DNA of 64,000 nucleotides, taken from positions 6,479,170 to 6,543,169 of the forward strand of contig NC_051134.1 of assembly GCF_014839805.1 (NCBI RefSeq), written 5' to 3'. This document shows, in pieces, positions 1 to 11,861 of the stretch (positions are counted from its first letter, which is position 1; each line of letters begins with the position of its first letter). Made by a program: the position numbers and the translations under genes. The DNA is from Manduca sexta (lineage: Eukaryota; Arthropoda; Insecta; Lepidoptera; Sphingidae). Under the pieces are notes generated by a model. It was not told the origin of the DNA, made no database searches, and worked only from the letters and a program-made list of their open reading frames with translations.

Positions 1-92
1 GTCTAGAGCGACACCAGGTTGCCTATAAAATGTAAAGGCTGCGACGAGATCATTTTAGAAATCTACTACTAGCTAGACTGATCTGATATGTA

Positions 93-253
93 GGTGTTTT
101 TGGTCAGTATCAACCTCCAGTTTGGAATTTGTTCCCAATATGACGTTAAGCTCGCCTTATCACATCGTAGGAGGGAACACGTAGGCTATTAATGGTTGCC
201 CTGCTTGCATCTCTCCCAGCCCCATTCGGGATAAAGGTGTGACATGTGTTAAT
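93..253 (+). repeat. SINE2-family fragment in intron 5 of gene A
   Basis: The 3' body of a tRNA-derived SINE, matching the intact copy at 38234-38495 through a Pol III-less stretch (TTTGGTCAGTATCA, then CACATCGTAGGAGGGAACAC, then GGGATAAAGGTGTGACATG). The tRNA-like head is missing. A degraded copy sits at the matching place in gene B (15190-15300), so the insertion predates the A/B duplication. Confidence 0.65.
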
Positions 254-317
254 AAAAAATATGTCTCTATGCACGTCGCCTTTCCTTTTTTTTCTTAAAC
301 AAACTTTTTCATTACAG

Positions 318-3300
318 GCAATGAACACGCATCGGATGATGGTGTTTTTTAAGTCTGACTGCAAATGGCGACAGGAATCATTTCTATGTTCACATATTTT
401 GCACAGAGTGTACACACAAGAAGGCTTGTGTTTCAACTTTAACGGATTAGCCGAGAACGATTTATTTCGCATGAACCAGTGAGTAGTCATTTTATAGCGA
501 ACAAGGTTTCATTAGTGGTTTCGTCTGATTATTTAGTTTTCCTGTCCTTTCCTTACAATTAAGCAAAGAATATTCTTCGAAACATCATTACTTATTTTTA
601 CTAATATTTTATAAGTCGTTGATTGATATACGATAACTATTCGATTTTTTTTTTATGAAAGAAAAATTGTTAATTTTTATTCTGAATTATAGAATAATCA
701 ATTACGAATATTCAACTATAACATATGTTACATAGGTTTTTTAATAGACAATGACACTACCGATTGTACTTGAAATAACACAACACCGCTTTATTTACTA
801 CCGAAACACAAAATAAAATCACAAACACAGTAGCACGTGAATGTTACTGCAACCCTAAAGTACTCAAATGCACAAACAATACACTACTACACACAATCTA
901 CGGTATTCGCTGTGATATCGCTCGTTGTTATCGCTCTTGATCGCGTTATAAACACAACTGACTCGCGGCGGCCGCGCGCGCACCTTTTATTCCCGGTCGC
1001 GATATCTGTGGAAGATTCTCGAAAGATCCGGAATGGTTGACAATTCTCTAGTAAAATTAAGGTCCATTATCGCGTTTCCACGACATTTTGGAAAAATCGA
1101 GATCTTTTGAGAATGTTCCTTCACCGAACCTTCCTTATTCGGGTAGGTGCTATTATCGGCGAGTATCATTGGTGTAATAATATATATTTTTTATGAACAA
1201 AACAATAAGTATATCTTTATTTAATATTAAATCGAAACGAGAATCTTTTGGAAGTTCCCAGCCTAAGCAAATGTTTCTACTGGAGGATTAGAAAACAGAC
1301 ACTTCATTTTCTTATTATAAATATTTTGTGTTTAATCTTAATATTCTACTTTTAAAAATTATAAAATTTCAGAATACAACAAAATTACAGTTATATACTA
1401 ACATATGAAACTTTGAATAAATGGAGCCTGGAGGGCGGATACGAGGACGAATCCTTCAGTGATGCATTTCCTAGGCGAGGACGGGTGAGCTTCTTGTCAT
1501 TAATGTTTATATGTTTTGTTCCTAGCACCTCGCGTGTGAGGTAGTGATGATATGGCCGAAATATTCAAAGATTTTTAGCGCACTCAAGGATATTCTATTT
1601 TAGATTTTCATGGCTTTCATATGACTAGACGAGTATACCTTTTGCCTGTTCTTAAGCGATACGATTACCCATAAATAGAAGCAACACCATCCAGAACTGT
1701 GAATTACAAACAACTTAGTGGCATTGGACAGCGCTCGTCGTCCTGGGGCCTTATTCTCTATCCCGCACGTTATTTAAACAGTGCGTAACAAGCACGTAAC
1801 ACAACGCGTCATGTTTAGGACTATAGAAATTTGGCTTACAGAAAACCATTCCACGTACATTTCTCGGAGATAACATGACACGGCCGCGTTACGCGTTTAC
1901 ACTATCATACAGAATAAAGGCCCTGAGCGGTATGGTGGTATATCTCACGATGCGCAGTTATTATACTGGGTAGTACGTCCTTCAAACCGGAATATATCGA
2001 TTGATTGATATCGAAGTTTCGAGTATGGAGACCGCATCATGCATCATAACTATAGGTCATAGTTCTACATCTCCAAATGCCCTGCTCTGCTCTACAAAAG
2101 ATGTCTCATAGTATTCTATTATAATATGTCTCTAATAGATTTTTTGCAATGTTACTGTTCTCACAAATTTTACCAAGTGTGATACTGCGTGTACGGTTTT
2201 ACTAGATAGTCACCAGAGTTACGCTGCGTTTTAATCCTACACCTGAAATCTACCACGACAGGAATCTGCTTTAGTTCTTAATTCCTTAATATAAAAATAT
2301 TTTTTTTGTTTAGCAAAACGGAGCCGAGCCAGATCTTATCATTCTGTTTCTAGAGGATAGAACTGAACTCGACGAGGAATGTAACGCAATCTACTCAGGA
2401 TATAAGGTCAGTTTTACATAATTAAATCTCCCTACTTAATATTTATAGCAGCAGTCACGTAAAGACATATTCGTCTACAGCACGAATGACTGTATCAAGC
2501 AAAATAGTATTACATAAATTTAGAAAATGAATGTGATGCCACAGTTTTCTTTGAAGTTTCATATGTCGAGGGAGATTAACAGAGATAAGAAGGTAAGAAG
2601 CAATAAGAAAAGGATGTGATGTTCAAACACCATATCCTTGCTCACTTTATCCTAAGTCCTTTAAGCTGTACAAACACTTTATCCTCCCTCATTCTATCCT
2701 AAGTCTTATGTTCGTCCTTTTAGCTCAACACCGAAACATTGCTTTATGTTATTTATTGAGATCACGAATTGTTATGGTATTTAATACAGGTATACGTGCA
2801 GCACCCCGCGGATGTGCCGCAGTCATCTCTCTACTACTACGCCATGCTCCCGGATCAAACTTCCTCTTTTGCACTCAAGTACAATATGGTAGCAACGTCT
2901 GATGAGGTCAAAGAGTACACCCCGGAAAAGTGAGTAGTGGATTTGCTAAGTCGTAGTGTTACAGATCTTGGTGTTGGTAAACGATTTGTCTTAATAGATA
3001 GAATACCACATATATAAGAGCTGATGTATTTTCGCTCCTAAATATAATTTAATTTTGCAAAGGAAAATCAATTAAAATTATACTGCACCGATGCGACAAA
3101 ACGCAAGTACTTATCTATGCAATATTAAGTTATTATAAATACGGTGATGATGCGAAAGCAAGCGGAAAGCAAGTGTCTCAAATATGTTTGGCACAATGAC
3201 TCCAAGGATAATAAATAATGTTTATCTCTTTGGAATAGTTTAAATGTGGTGCCGGCGCCTGTTTTAAATCCCCTACTTGACAATTTAAGATTTAGTGAAT

Positions 3301-5593
3301 AGAGGTTTGAGAAACAGATTTTTGTTGATGCGCTTAATAAACATAATGAACAGTGCTGAAGATACTAAAGAAATGTATTTAATTGTTGCAGACGGCACTG
3401 CTACTTCCCCGGGGAGCGGTATCTTCGCTATTTCAAAATATACACGGAGAACAACTGCAGGCTCGAGTGTCTGTCTAACTACACATACAATATGTGCGGC
3501 TGCGTGGGTTTCTATATGCCTTGTAAGTTACCATACACATAAGGAAGTTGATGGATATTTTGCAGTTTTCTGATATTTTTTGTGCTTTTTGCTTGTAGCT
3601 AATACCAGTAACAGGATCTGCACCATACAAAGCAAACGTTGTATGAATTCAGTAATAGGTAACTATACTTTATTAAGTTTTTCTTATCCGATTGCTGGGT
3701 TATTTTGCTTACAATTTTTCTACGTGTGCAACGGTTTAAAACATAACTATCTAATTAATAAGTATTATTTATAGAAAAAATTGCGGAAAAAGAGACGGCG
3801 GGCATCAGCTCTAGATTGTGTAACTGCTTACCTGCTTGCAACACCGTAGAATATGATGCCGAAGTTTTGAAGACAAAGTTTGATATCAAGCACTACTTAT
3901 TAAACAATAAAATCGAAGCTTCTACCTCGCATTGGGAGAAGTAATGTATATTTATTGTTACTTTTAAATTATCCGCCGACTAATAGTACCTTACCTAGGT
4001 AGGTTAGGTACTATTAGGCGGCGGACTCCACGGCCCACCTTGTGTAGGTACCCAAGGTCGGCCGTGGAATCAGATTATGAAAGTAGTGATTACAGCATTA
4101 TAACGAACATGCGTGTTGTAAATAACGCTCTTCAATAATGTCTTGGTTGCAAATTAGTTAGTACTGCACCAAATTTCTTGCTTTCGAATCTTTTCAATGA
4201 CTGAGGCGTTTCGAAATTTCTTCTTGGCAGTAATCTTTACCAAGCAAGACATTCAATTCTGTATAGCGGTAGAATATTGCGATCCATTCGAATAGCGACC
4301 ACTTTAAACAAAATTTAACACCCACCGTAGTGGCCACCTCGCTCTGTGTTGATATATACAGTTTCAAACAGGGTATTGTAATGGCGTTGACTGGCGAGGA
4401 GTAATCATTTCTCGATAGTCGATACTCTAACTGAACGCAACTCTACTTACAACCAGGTACAGTGAGGCCACTTTGGCGTAATAATGTAAAAAAATAATAA
4501 TATTCAGCTAGAGCTTTAGATTTCTTCATATTAAAATTTTTTTTTACAAATGCCGTAAGTTTGTCAATATTTTCGAAAAAGAATCTATAAGATCCAGCAT
4601 ATCAATTTATTCTTCAATGAGGTTATGTTAAACGGATATCCACATTTATTGAGCTGTACATTGTTTAGATCATTAATTATCGTTTACGCCATATTATATA
4701 CGAGAAATCGACGGCAGCACATTTGTACACCAATGTATAATAAAGGAATTGATTACTTTGCTTCACAGCTACTCGTTTTCAAAACTAGAGATGTATTTCA
4801 AGAGCCCGCGCTTCATGTCCATGCGCCGCTCGGAGCTGTTCGGTCTGACCGACTTCATCGCCAACTGCGGAGGGCTGCTGGGCTTGTTCTTAGGGTTCTC
4901 CTTCCTCAGCCTCGCCGAGATCTTCTATTACATGACTCTCAGGTATTTTGTAATGTTGTCTAGCTACAGCGCATCACTGTGATCGAGAAATATGATAAAC
5001 GTAGTCAATATGTTATTAGTATAAATATGTATTTCATTTAAACTAACGACCAACTACTACATAATAAATGACAAAAATAAGAGTTGATTTTGTATTGGGC
5101 ATATATAAGATATTTGTAACTGTGATCTCTCCTATATCGGCCAAACAAAGAGACATATAGGGATACGCGATAAAGAACGTATAGCTAACGTGAAACACCG
5201 ACGCTCTACAAAGTTTGCTATTGCTGAACACTCTGAAGAAGGCTCCAATCATTATGTGCGACTACATAAGCCACAAGTCCCTGCTAAATAACACCGATTC
5301 CTGCCTAGGATGGAAGCGCGCACAAGACTGGAATCTTGTTCTTCATTTAATTAAATCGACATCCAAAAGACCGGTTCCCACACTCCAAGACACTGTGAGC
5401 TCATTCTGTCTTAGTCCCCTCCTCGTGACCACGAAGGCTGCAAGTCGGGAGAAAATTATAATATAAAAAACCGCGATAAAAGTAGTAAAATAGTTTTATT
5501 TCAATGTCTAACATTCACGTAAACATAAGAAATCATTATTTTTTCAGACTTTGGTGCGTTTTCAAGAGCGATTTGAACAAGGCGAAACAGTAA
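318..5593 (+). CDS. Pickpocket-type DEG/ENaC channel subunit, gene A (5'-partial, exons 6-14)
   Basis: Predicted amiloride-sensitive-type sodium channel subunit of the plasma membrane. Coding exons, numbered by homology to gene B: 318-478, 1373-1484, 2314-2406, 2790-2929, 3392-3522, 3599-3658, 3775-3940, 4769-4942, 5548-5593 (stop TAA). The joined frame is open for 360 residues and all introns are GT-AG. Exons 1-5, with the N-terminus and TM1, lie off the left edge. Visible parts are the extracellular domain, with NNCRLECLSNYTYNMCGCVG and the later CNCLPAC, then TM2 with degenerin-site context DFIANCGG and filter GFS, then a short tail ending KAKQ. Closest to gene B in exons, introns and 3' flank. 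The ppk28-like label is family inference; the ligand is unknown. The DEG/ENaC assignment is very secure; the exact paralog name is not. Confidence 0.9.
1620..2040 (-). repeat. LINE 3'-end fragment in intron 7 of gene A
   Basis: Degraded copy of the family also seen at 33788-34105 and 54940-55253. Recognisable parts are the ACGATTACCCATAAATAGAA block and the following CACCATCCAGAAC. Gene B carries the same fragment in the same intron (16130-16425); gene C does not. Edges are approximate. Confidence 0.5.
4290..4490. repeat. Dispersed repeat R3 in intron 12 of gene A
   Basis: Matches the better copy at 47790-48030 (AGCGACCAC, CCGTAGTGGCCAC, GTTGACTGG, GAGGAGTAATCATTTCTCG, TACTTACAACCAGGTACAG). 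The same repeat is at the matching place in gene B (19355-19550) but not in intron 12 of gene C. The family is unassigned. Confidence 0.55.
5100..5540 (+). mobile_element. Penelope-like element fragment (GIY-YIG endonuclease remnant plus 3' tail)
   Basis: Lies in intron 13 of gene A, just before exon 14. Bases 5121-5286 read as a GIY-YIG-type nuclease piece: CDLSYIGQTKRHIGIRDKER, then an IANVKHRR-x-TKFAIAEH stretch, ending in a stop at 5287. Further conserved-looking residues (NNTDSCLGWKRAQDW) continue in another frame near 5284-5330, implying a frameshift. The 3' part (CCACGAAGGCTGCAAG, GAGAAAATTATAATATAAAA) is shared with fragments at 12880-13045, 20170-20262 and 43375-43550. GIY-YIG next to the reverse transcriptase is the mark of Penelope-like elements; the transcriptase is not present here. 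Gene B keeps only the tail at the same place. Confidence 0.6.
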
Positions 5594-5775
5594 AATTGCT
5601 AAAAGATGTCCACTCTTTGAATTGGTTTAGTAGAAGACCGATTTATTATATATTGTTTATGGCAGCGCTTCCTAAACTATGGATCGGGATCCGTAGGTGA
5701 GTCGCGAAAGAACAATACATCAACCGACGGGACCAACAGTCGGTCCGCTAATGCCGAACGAGAAACAAAATTCTT

Positions 5776-5812
5776 AATAAATCAGCACTTCTTGTATGCA
5801 ATTGAGAATAAA
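5776..5812 (+). promoter_or_regulatory. Candidate polyadenylation signals of gene A
   Basis: Two AATAAA hexamers (5776-5781 and 5807-5812) lie about 180-215 bases after the gene A stop codon. They are the first canonical signals downstream. Gene B has no AATAAA within several hundred bases of its stop. Confidence 0.35.
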
Positions 5813-5865
5813 AAGTTATTTCATGACAACCAGTAGATGAGTCTAAAATTTGAAAGTTTTTGTTA

Positions 5866-6450
5866 CGAGGAGCTAACCTCTGGAACTACTGAACTGATTT
5901 TGATGAAACTTGGTGTACAGATAGTTTGTTTTCCCGGGCAAGACATCTACTTTCATTCCCGGTAAAATTAAAACCATCATATCTTAGAAAAACTCGAAGA
6001 TAAAAGGTGTGAGTATGTGTGAGTCATATTTTTCTATAAAAAAAAAACTAGGTAACCTACTGGTATACTTTGACACATTGTGACAAGCAACATATAGGTA
6101 TATACCACTCGTTGTTCAGCTTGTACTTAGGAACAACCAATCTGCTAGTTCGGCCTAGATGCCATAACATAATATCGACTTGTAATTCTTGCTGTAAATA
6201 AGCAACAGTTATTGAAGTTCATTCTTATGGTTTAGACCAATAATGACATATTTGTGTAGTTTTATGTAAGTGAAACAACAAAACTGAAAAAATAAACGAT
6301 CTAAGTAATATAAAGTTTGTGAAAATGTTTGGATATTAGTAACAAGTCCATGCAGAAACGGTTCAACGGATTTGTATGAAGTTTGGCACAGTAATAGGCG
6401 GTGACCAGAATAAACATATAGGCTACTTTCTATTCCTGTGATTATTATTA
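5866..6450 (+). repeat. Two degraded copies of dispersed repeat R4
   Basis: At about 5866-5980 (CTGATTTTGATGAAACTTGG, then an ATAGTTTG block) and 6340-6450 (TTTGTATGAAGTTTGGCACA, then GGCTACTTTCTATTCC). The clearest copy is 28655-28900, with others at 20365-20490 and 54770-54850. No coding capacity is seen. Confidence 0.45.
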
Positions 6451-6859
6451 GAGTAACTTTTTGTTACGATTTGTTTTAAATATCACTGATGTCGCTCGTG
6501 TGGGCGATATTGATTGTTACAGTGATTTTAGTTAGCATATTATAAGTTACCTTAATACTTTTTATCCCGGAGTACACAGTGAGATTTTCTATCGCGAAAG
6601 TTCTTTCAAGCCTTTAGCGAACCTAGTGTCATATACTTGGGAGCTAAATTTTATATTTTGTTATGCACTGTAAAAAAAATACTACAAACCAAAAAATAAT
6701 TTATATTTACATACGCATATTGACTATGAATTTGGAGTCGGTGGTTGATTGAGATTTAACATTGTTATCGTGTATTTGATTGGGTATTTATTTAGCTTAG
6801 CTGGCAATTTATATTAGGTAGGTTTCTTGGATACAAATATTCACCTAGTTACGATAAAT

Positions 6860-7445
6860 TTAATAATATTGTAATAATAAATATATTTTGAAATTCAACT
6901 GTATCGATAGGTGTTTTTGGATAGAAATTTGTATTCTACTTTGTACAACACTTTTGAGAGGTTGACTATCAGTCAGCGGAGCACATTCATCAGCTTGTTT
7001 TTGAATATGGAATTAAAAATACATTTTTAAAACCAAATTAGTTTTATTTATTTTTACCCGATTACGTCAGTAACGGAGGCACATGAATCTTACAAGCCGT
7101 GCATGTATGTATAAATGTATTTAAGGGATTGCTTACTGCATTCTATAACCAAAACAGAACCAATTAAAAAAACGACATGTCCCAATCATCTAATGTAACA
7201 GGAAATACCGACCATAATACATCATACGACACCCAAAGTATAATGCATGCGCTGTAAGCATTAATAAATCAGATTAAGGATTACGGAAGGTGGTTTCAGG
7301 AAGTGCTACTTCCTCGGTCGAACTAGTACATTTATAATCTTTAGTCACATGAAATCTACTGCTGAACAAGGCTTCTTCTAAAGATTTCCAGACGGACCTG
7401 TTAAAATCGACCTGCATCTGGCGTGTTCCTGTGCATCGCGGTATG
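6860..7445. repeat. 3' flank shared with gene B, ending in dispersed repeat R5
   Basis: Bases 6860-7165 align with 20550-20850 downstream of gene B (for example GGTGTTTTTGGATAGAAATT and ACTTTGTACAACACTTTTG). This shows that the duplicated unit included at least 1.5 kb of 3' flank. Bases 7345-7445 belong to repeat R5 (CTACTGCTGAACAAGGC, CTAAAGATTTCCAGACGGAC), also at 21020-21110 and 22470-22610. Confidence 0.6.
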
Positions 7446-7953
7446 TGACAGCGTCTTACATCTTTAAGCTTGCTTTGTAATTTATTAAGGAATATTATAA
7501 TAAATTCATCTTTAATTCACAATGTATTCTTGTTTTAATAAGACCCCGACTTCGGCTGTGGAAAAGAATTAGGGTAGTTTTCTATGTTTAATTTAGTTTA
7601 TTATTTTAAACGGAACAGAAAATTTTATGCAAAAGAAATTCCTCTGTGCAATTGGCATCACAATTGGTTGAAAAATAAAGCAGTTATTCATATTTGGAAT
7701 ATTATTATGAGCAAAAGTGGGGGCGTGGTGGGGATATCGCTCTGTCCTTTTCTCACTCACGCACTGTTATGGTTGGTGGCACTAGGTGACTTCACATTTC
7801 AATATTACTGCACAGCTGCCCTTTCCACCAAATTTAAAGGAATTATTTATTTAATATTAACTCAGTCATAAGTACTATGACGAAGTCCTCCATTACTACA
7901 TGTTTTAGTAGTATTACTAATATAAGTGTAGTAAATAATTTAAACAATTAGTT

Positions 7954-8814
7954 ATGACAACAGAGAAAAGTGACTTAATATTAACTCATCAAAATATAAA
8001 TCGTTTCTCTGGCAAAATACTTGACATAGAATTATTAGCAGAAAAATATAATATTGATATTTTATGTTTTACGGAGACATGGTTAAAAGCAGATAAAATG
8101 GCATTTAGTGTTAGTGGCTACAGAGTCGCCAGCTCGTTCTTTAGGATATCAGCAGAAGGTGGAGGCACCATGATCCTCATCAAGGATGGTGTCTCTCACA
8201 AGGATAGGCAGGATATTGTAAAACTTTCTGTAGAACGAGTGTGTGAGGTCGCGTGTGCAGAGACCAGTGGTTATATTATATTGTGTGTATATAGGCCTCC
8301 TTCATCAAATATATTGGCATTTATTTCTAAAATGGAGGATATTCTTAAAAACTTAAAATGAATAATAACAACATTTTAGTCTGTGGGGACTTTAATATAG
8401 ATTTGCTAGTGGATTCCACAGATAAAAGACTTTTTGAATTTACTTCAATCATTTAATCTAAACTGTCAATTTCTCGAGCCGACTAGATTAACTACAACTT
8501 CAGCTACCTGTATTGATAATGTTATTTCAAATTTTAAAATTAACTCTAAAGAATTATTAGCTGGCGTTCGCTCAGACCACACATGTCAAATGGTCAAACT
8601 GAATTGTGAAAGCAATAGAAGTAAGAACATAGTACAATTTAGACCCCTAACCCAATATAATCTACAGAAATTTAGTGCTAGGCTTAATTTGGTGTTGCCT
8701 ATGCTGACTTGCGGTTCAGACAACCCAAATAATATGTTTAAAACATTATTAAATGGTATTACAAACATATTTAATAAAACATGTAGTGTAAAATCAGTGC
8801 CACTAAAAAATTAA
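7954..8814 (+). pseudogene. LINE apurinic-like endonuclease domain, broken
   Basis: The domain that nicks target DNA in non-LTR retrotransposons. Bases 7954-8361 carry the N-terminal part (LTHQNINRF; then DILCFTETWL with the catalytic-type Glu; YIILCVYRPPSS). After a frameshift near 8355, another frame gives CGDFNIDLL. After a second shift near 8430, bases 8434-8814 give TRLTTTSATCIDNVIS and the SDHTCQMVKL segment with the terminal Asp-His pair. The last frame ends in an in-frame TAA at 8812-8814, but the same frame continues coding-like beyond it, so this is a nonsense mutation and not the natural end. Confidence 0.8.
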
Positions 8815-10536
8815 ATATCATTCAGTGCTTGGGCAACAAACGGTATTAGACGTAGTAGAGATGTTCTCTATGAATTATATAACAGAAGGTCCTTTACACC
8901 CAATGTCGAATTTAATAATTATGTGAGAACATACTCTCAAATTTTTAAACGTGTATGTAGGTATGCTAAAGCTGCCTATATCAGTAGTCATATTAAAAAC
9001 TCAGATAATAGAATTAAAACTACTTGGAAAATTATTAATACTGAAACTGGCAAAAATAAAACTAATGACAAGATTTTATTGAACATTAATGACGAGCTAG
9101 TTTCAGATAAATATAGAATAGCTAATTACTTTGAACATTTTTTACTAACATACCTTTTGAAACGACAAAATGTCTGCCATCCTCACCAGGGCCCCCTCTA
9201 ATTTCAGACCTATTTCTATTTTACCAGCCTTAAGTAAGGTATTTGAAAAACTAATGCTTAACCAAATGCTGGTGTTTTTTGATAAAAATGGGATCTTACA
9301 TAATAGACAATTCGGCTTTACAAAAGGCAGATCCACGCAAGATGCTGGACGTGCTTTAGTCAAAGCTGTGTTAGATGCTTGGGAGGGATCCCAGGATGCA
9401 CTGGGGGTCTTTTGTGATCTTTCCAAGGCATTCGATTGCGTCGATCACAAAACCCTCATTTTAAAGCTTCATTATTATGGTATTAGAGGAATTGGACTTA
9501 AACTAATATCTTCATATTTATCAGGTCGAAATCAAAAGTATTTATCGACAACGTCTCCTCTGCCGGGTCCGCAGTTAGAATTGGGGTTCCCCAGGGTTCC
9601 ATATTGGGGTCCATTCCTATTCTTAGTTTACATAAATGACCTGCCTTACATGGTTGATAATATGGCAGATGTAGTATTGTTCGCTGACGACACTTCGATT
9701 ATTTTTAAGTTAAATAGAAGGGATGAGAATCTCGGTGAGCCACATAAAGTACTTAGTTTGATTTCTGACTGGTTCTCTTCTAATAATTTACTTTTAAATG
9801 CCGCAAAAACGAAATGTGTCAGATTTTCGTTACTGAATAAAAAAAAGGAACTAAATATTGATTTAGATGGGGATAAATTAGAATTAGTTCCCTCAACGGT
9901 CTTCCTCGGGGTTTCAATCGATAGTAAATTGCAATGGGGCCCCATATTCAAAAAATTCTAGTAAACTGAGCTCTGCCGTGTTTGCTATTAGGAAGATTAG
10001 ACAATTAACTGACGTGGCTACGGCAAGGCTAGTGTATTTTGCATACTTCCACAGCATTATGTCCTATTGTATTCTTCTGTGGGGCTCTGCTGCAGATCTG
10101 CAGACCATTTTTATCTTGCAGAAACGAGCGATTAGAGCTATTTACAACCTTCGCTCTCATGATTCCCTTAGGCAAATGTTTAAGGAGGTGAATATACTGA
10201 CTTTGCCGGCCGAATATATTTTCAGAATATAATGTACGTACGTAAAACCTTAGTACTTTTATTAAAAACAGTGACTTGCATAGTTTAAATACCAGAAATA
10301 AAAATAAATTGGTTGTCCCTAATCATAGGCTCTGTAAAACCAATAAATCTTTCTTAGTTAATAGCATTAAGTTCTATAATAAACTTCCCTTCGAAGTTAC
10401 CAATTTGACCGAACAAAAATTCAAGTGTTATGTTAAGCGTGAATTAATGTGTAAAGGATACTATACTGTATCTGATTACCTTAATGATAAGACGGTTTGG
10501 AAAGTTTGTCCTGCACACAATGACCCACCATGTTAG
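8815..10536 (+). pseudogene. LINE linker, reverse transcriptase and C-terminal region, broken
   Basis: Bases 8815-9201 continue the linker (AWATNGIRRSRDVLYELYN at the start). Bases 9170-9961 are the reverse transcriptase: SNFRPISILPALSKVFEKL, FCDLSKAFDCVDH, and the catalytic box FADDTS, then a W-x8-LNAAKTKC thumb-like segment. Bases 9978-10232 and 10276-10536 give the C-terminal region (LQKRAIRAIYNL, IKFYNKLP). The usual 150-200 residues between linker and RT box are missing at about 9150-9190, so there is an internal deletion. A short stretch around 9535-9610 reads out of frame between two compensating indels, in an A run and a G run, which corrupts the usual GVPQGS box. Confidence 0.8.
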
Positions 10537-11518
10537 CACACATTAGTAATTAATTAACTGCCTAAAATGTCTTTGTTACATGTCTCACATGCTTTTTTTA
10601 TAATAATGACATTTCTATAGTTCTAATTTGACATAATCATATCATATCTTAATGAAATGTAATTTTTGAAAGACGACCACCCGATCATGTTGTGTTTGCC
10701 TGTTCAATATCACTATTTTTTTCTTTTCTCATGATTGAAAACTATGATTGTAAATGTAGGCGAATGCACGCTGTACGCCGTTATTTAAGTATGAATCTAT
10801 GTTCTCTTTTATTTGCTATCGCTAATTTTTATTTTTATGCCGCTCCAGGTTTAGTCGATTGGATTTCATCTTATCCCATGTTAACGGTGATGTGCGTGCA
10901 TTAGCTTATATAACTATTGTGACTATGTACAAGAAAGACTAGGAAAAAAATACAAAAGAAGTACTGAACAATTGATGACAAAAAAGAAAGCCCGGAGTTT
11001 CTTTCTGCCTTTCTTCTTCGGGTAGTCATCACTTAGGTAGTTAGTGAAAGGCTGGTCGGTTAGCTAGGCTAGGGCTCATGTCCTCACCGGTGAGGATCGC
11101 GACGCGTTACACTTCTATTTCACACTACTTGCCAGCCCGAGCTGGTTACTTCGTACTTTTGTACCTAGTCTTTTGTATAAACTTTATCCCTAATTTAAAA
11201 TCTCCATAGTTATATAAGTGATTTTAATAGTTGTTTAGAAATAATAATTATTCTTATTCTTTGTTTTGACGTATCATAAGTGCAACTTTGTTCGCCTACG
11301 TGATAAATAAAGTATTTTATTTTATTTTATTTTATTTTATTAATGCGTGGATTTTGAAAATTCTTTTTCCGATAGATTTTGGATGAAATACATTTTTGAT
11401 AAATATGTTAAAAAAAGTCGTCAACTACGCTATTATGGTTCTTATAGACTATGTATGTAAAGAGGAAATGTATGTAGCTGTTTGCTAGATAGCTAGGGCA
11501 GCTATTAGTTAATAATCC

Positions 11519-11598
11519 AAATATCATTTTGCCCGATCCGGAGATCGAATCCGTGACCGCAGCACTGCCGTCGTACCATAATACAACTACGTCAAATA
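11519..11598 (-). repeat. SINE2 head fragment
   Basis: The minus-strand tRNA-like head of SINE2, with a recognisable B box (GAGATCGAATCCGTG on the + strand) and the GCCGTCGTACCATAATACAA block. It is truncated and lies just upstream of the gene B promoter region. Confidence 0.5.
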
Positions 11599-11658
11599 AG
11601 CAGTTGGTATTAGTATAGTAACTACCATTTCTCAGATATAATAATATATGACTGAACT

Positions 11659-11861
11659 AGTCAGACCTGGCAAAAACAAGTCGGTTGATAAGGAAATATA
11701 GACATTTCATAAACTTAATTACTTACTGCTATAGTTAATTAATAGTGTAATACAGTCCCAAGAGGATTCACCGGAAAACCATACATTAATTAGAGTTTCA
11801 GTATCGCATTTGTACACAGCAGTTGGTGCTGGTAGAACGTCAGTGAAAGGTGAAACGAAAA
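11659..11861 (+). promoter_or_regulatory. Upstream region of gene B, conserved with gene C
   Basis: This 200-base block aligns with 23591-23786 before gene C: GTCGGTTGATAAGGAAATAT, GTCCCAAGAGGATTC, then GTATCGCATTTGTACACAGC. A TCAGT initiator-like motif lies at 11798-11802 (TTAGT in gene C), about 60 bases before the ATG. I infer a core promoter plus 5' UTR; no clear TATA box is seen. The homology ends close to the block's left edge. Confidence 0.5.

Larger units (their letters stand above)
7690..11342 (+). mobile_element. Decayed non-LTR retrotransposon (LINE; jockey/CR1 group, clade uncertain)
   Basis: One element in the order endonuclease, linker, reverse transcriptase, C-terminal region, 3' UTR. 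The protein remnants span 7954-10536. The 3' end is marked by AATAAAGTATTTTATTTTAT running into a (TTTTA)n tract at about 11311-11342. The start near 7690 is a guess from a composition change. It sits between genes A and B, after A's duplicated 3' flank and before B's promoter region, and has no counterpart in the B-C spacer. Multiple frameshifts, an in-frame stop and an internal deletion make it immobile. Confidence 0.8.

Noticed and set aside
3985..4015. Near-palindrome TAGTACCTTACCTAGGTAGG
   Set aside because: It is imperfect and shared with gene B's intron as ordinary inherited sequence.
4625..4963. Alternative frame over the TM2 exon of gene A
   Set aside because: A GC-rich exon gives a long overlapping frame of Arg- and Leu-rich residues; the other frame encodes the conserved TM2 and splices in phase.
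9646..9951. Minus-strand frame over the LINE reverse transcriptase
   Set aside because: Antisense shadow of the RT coding strand.
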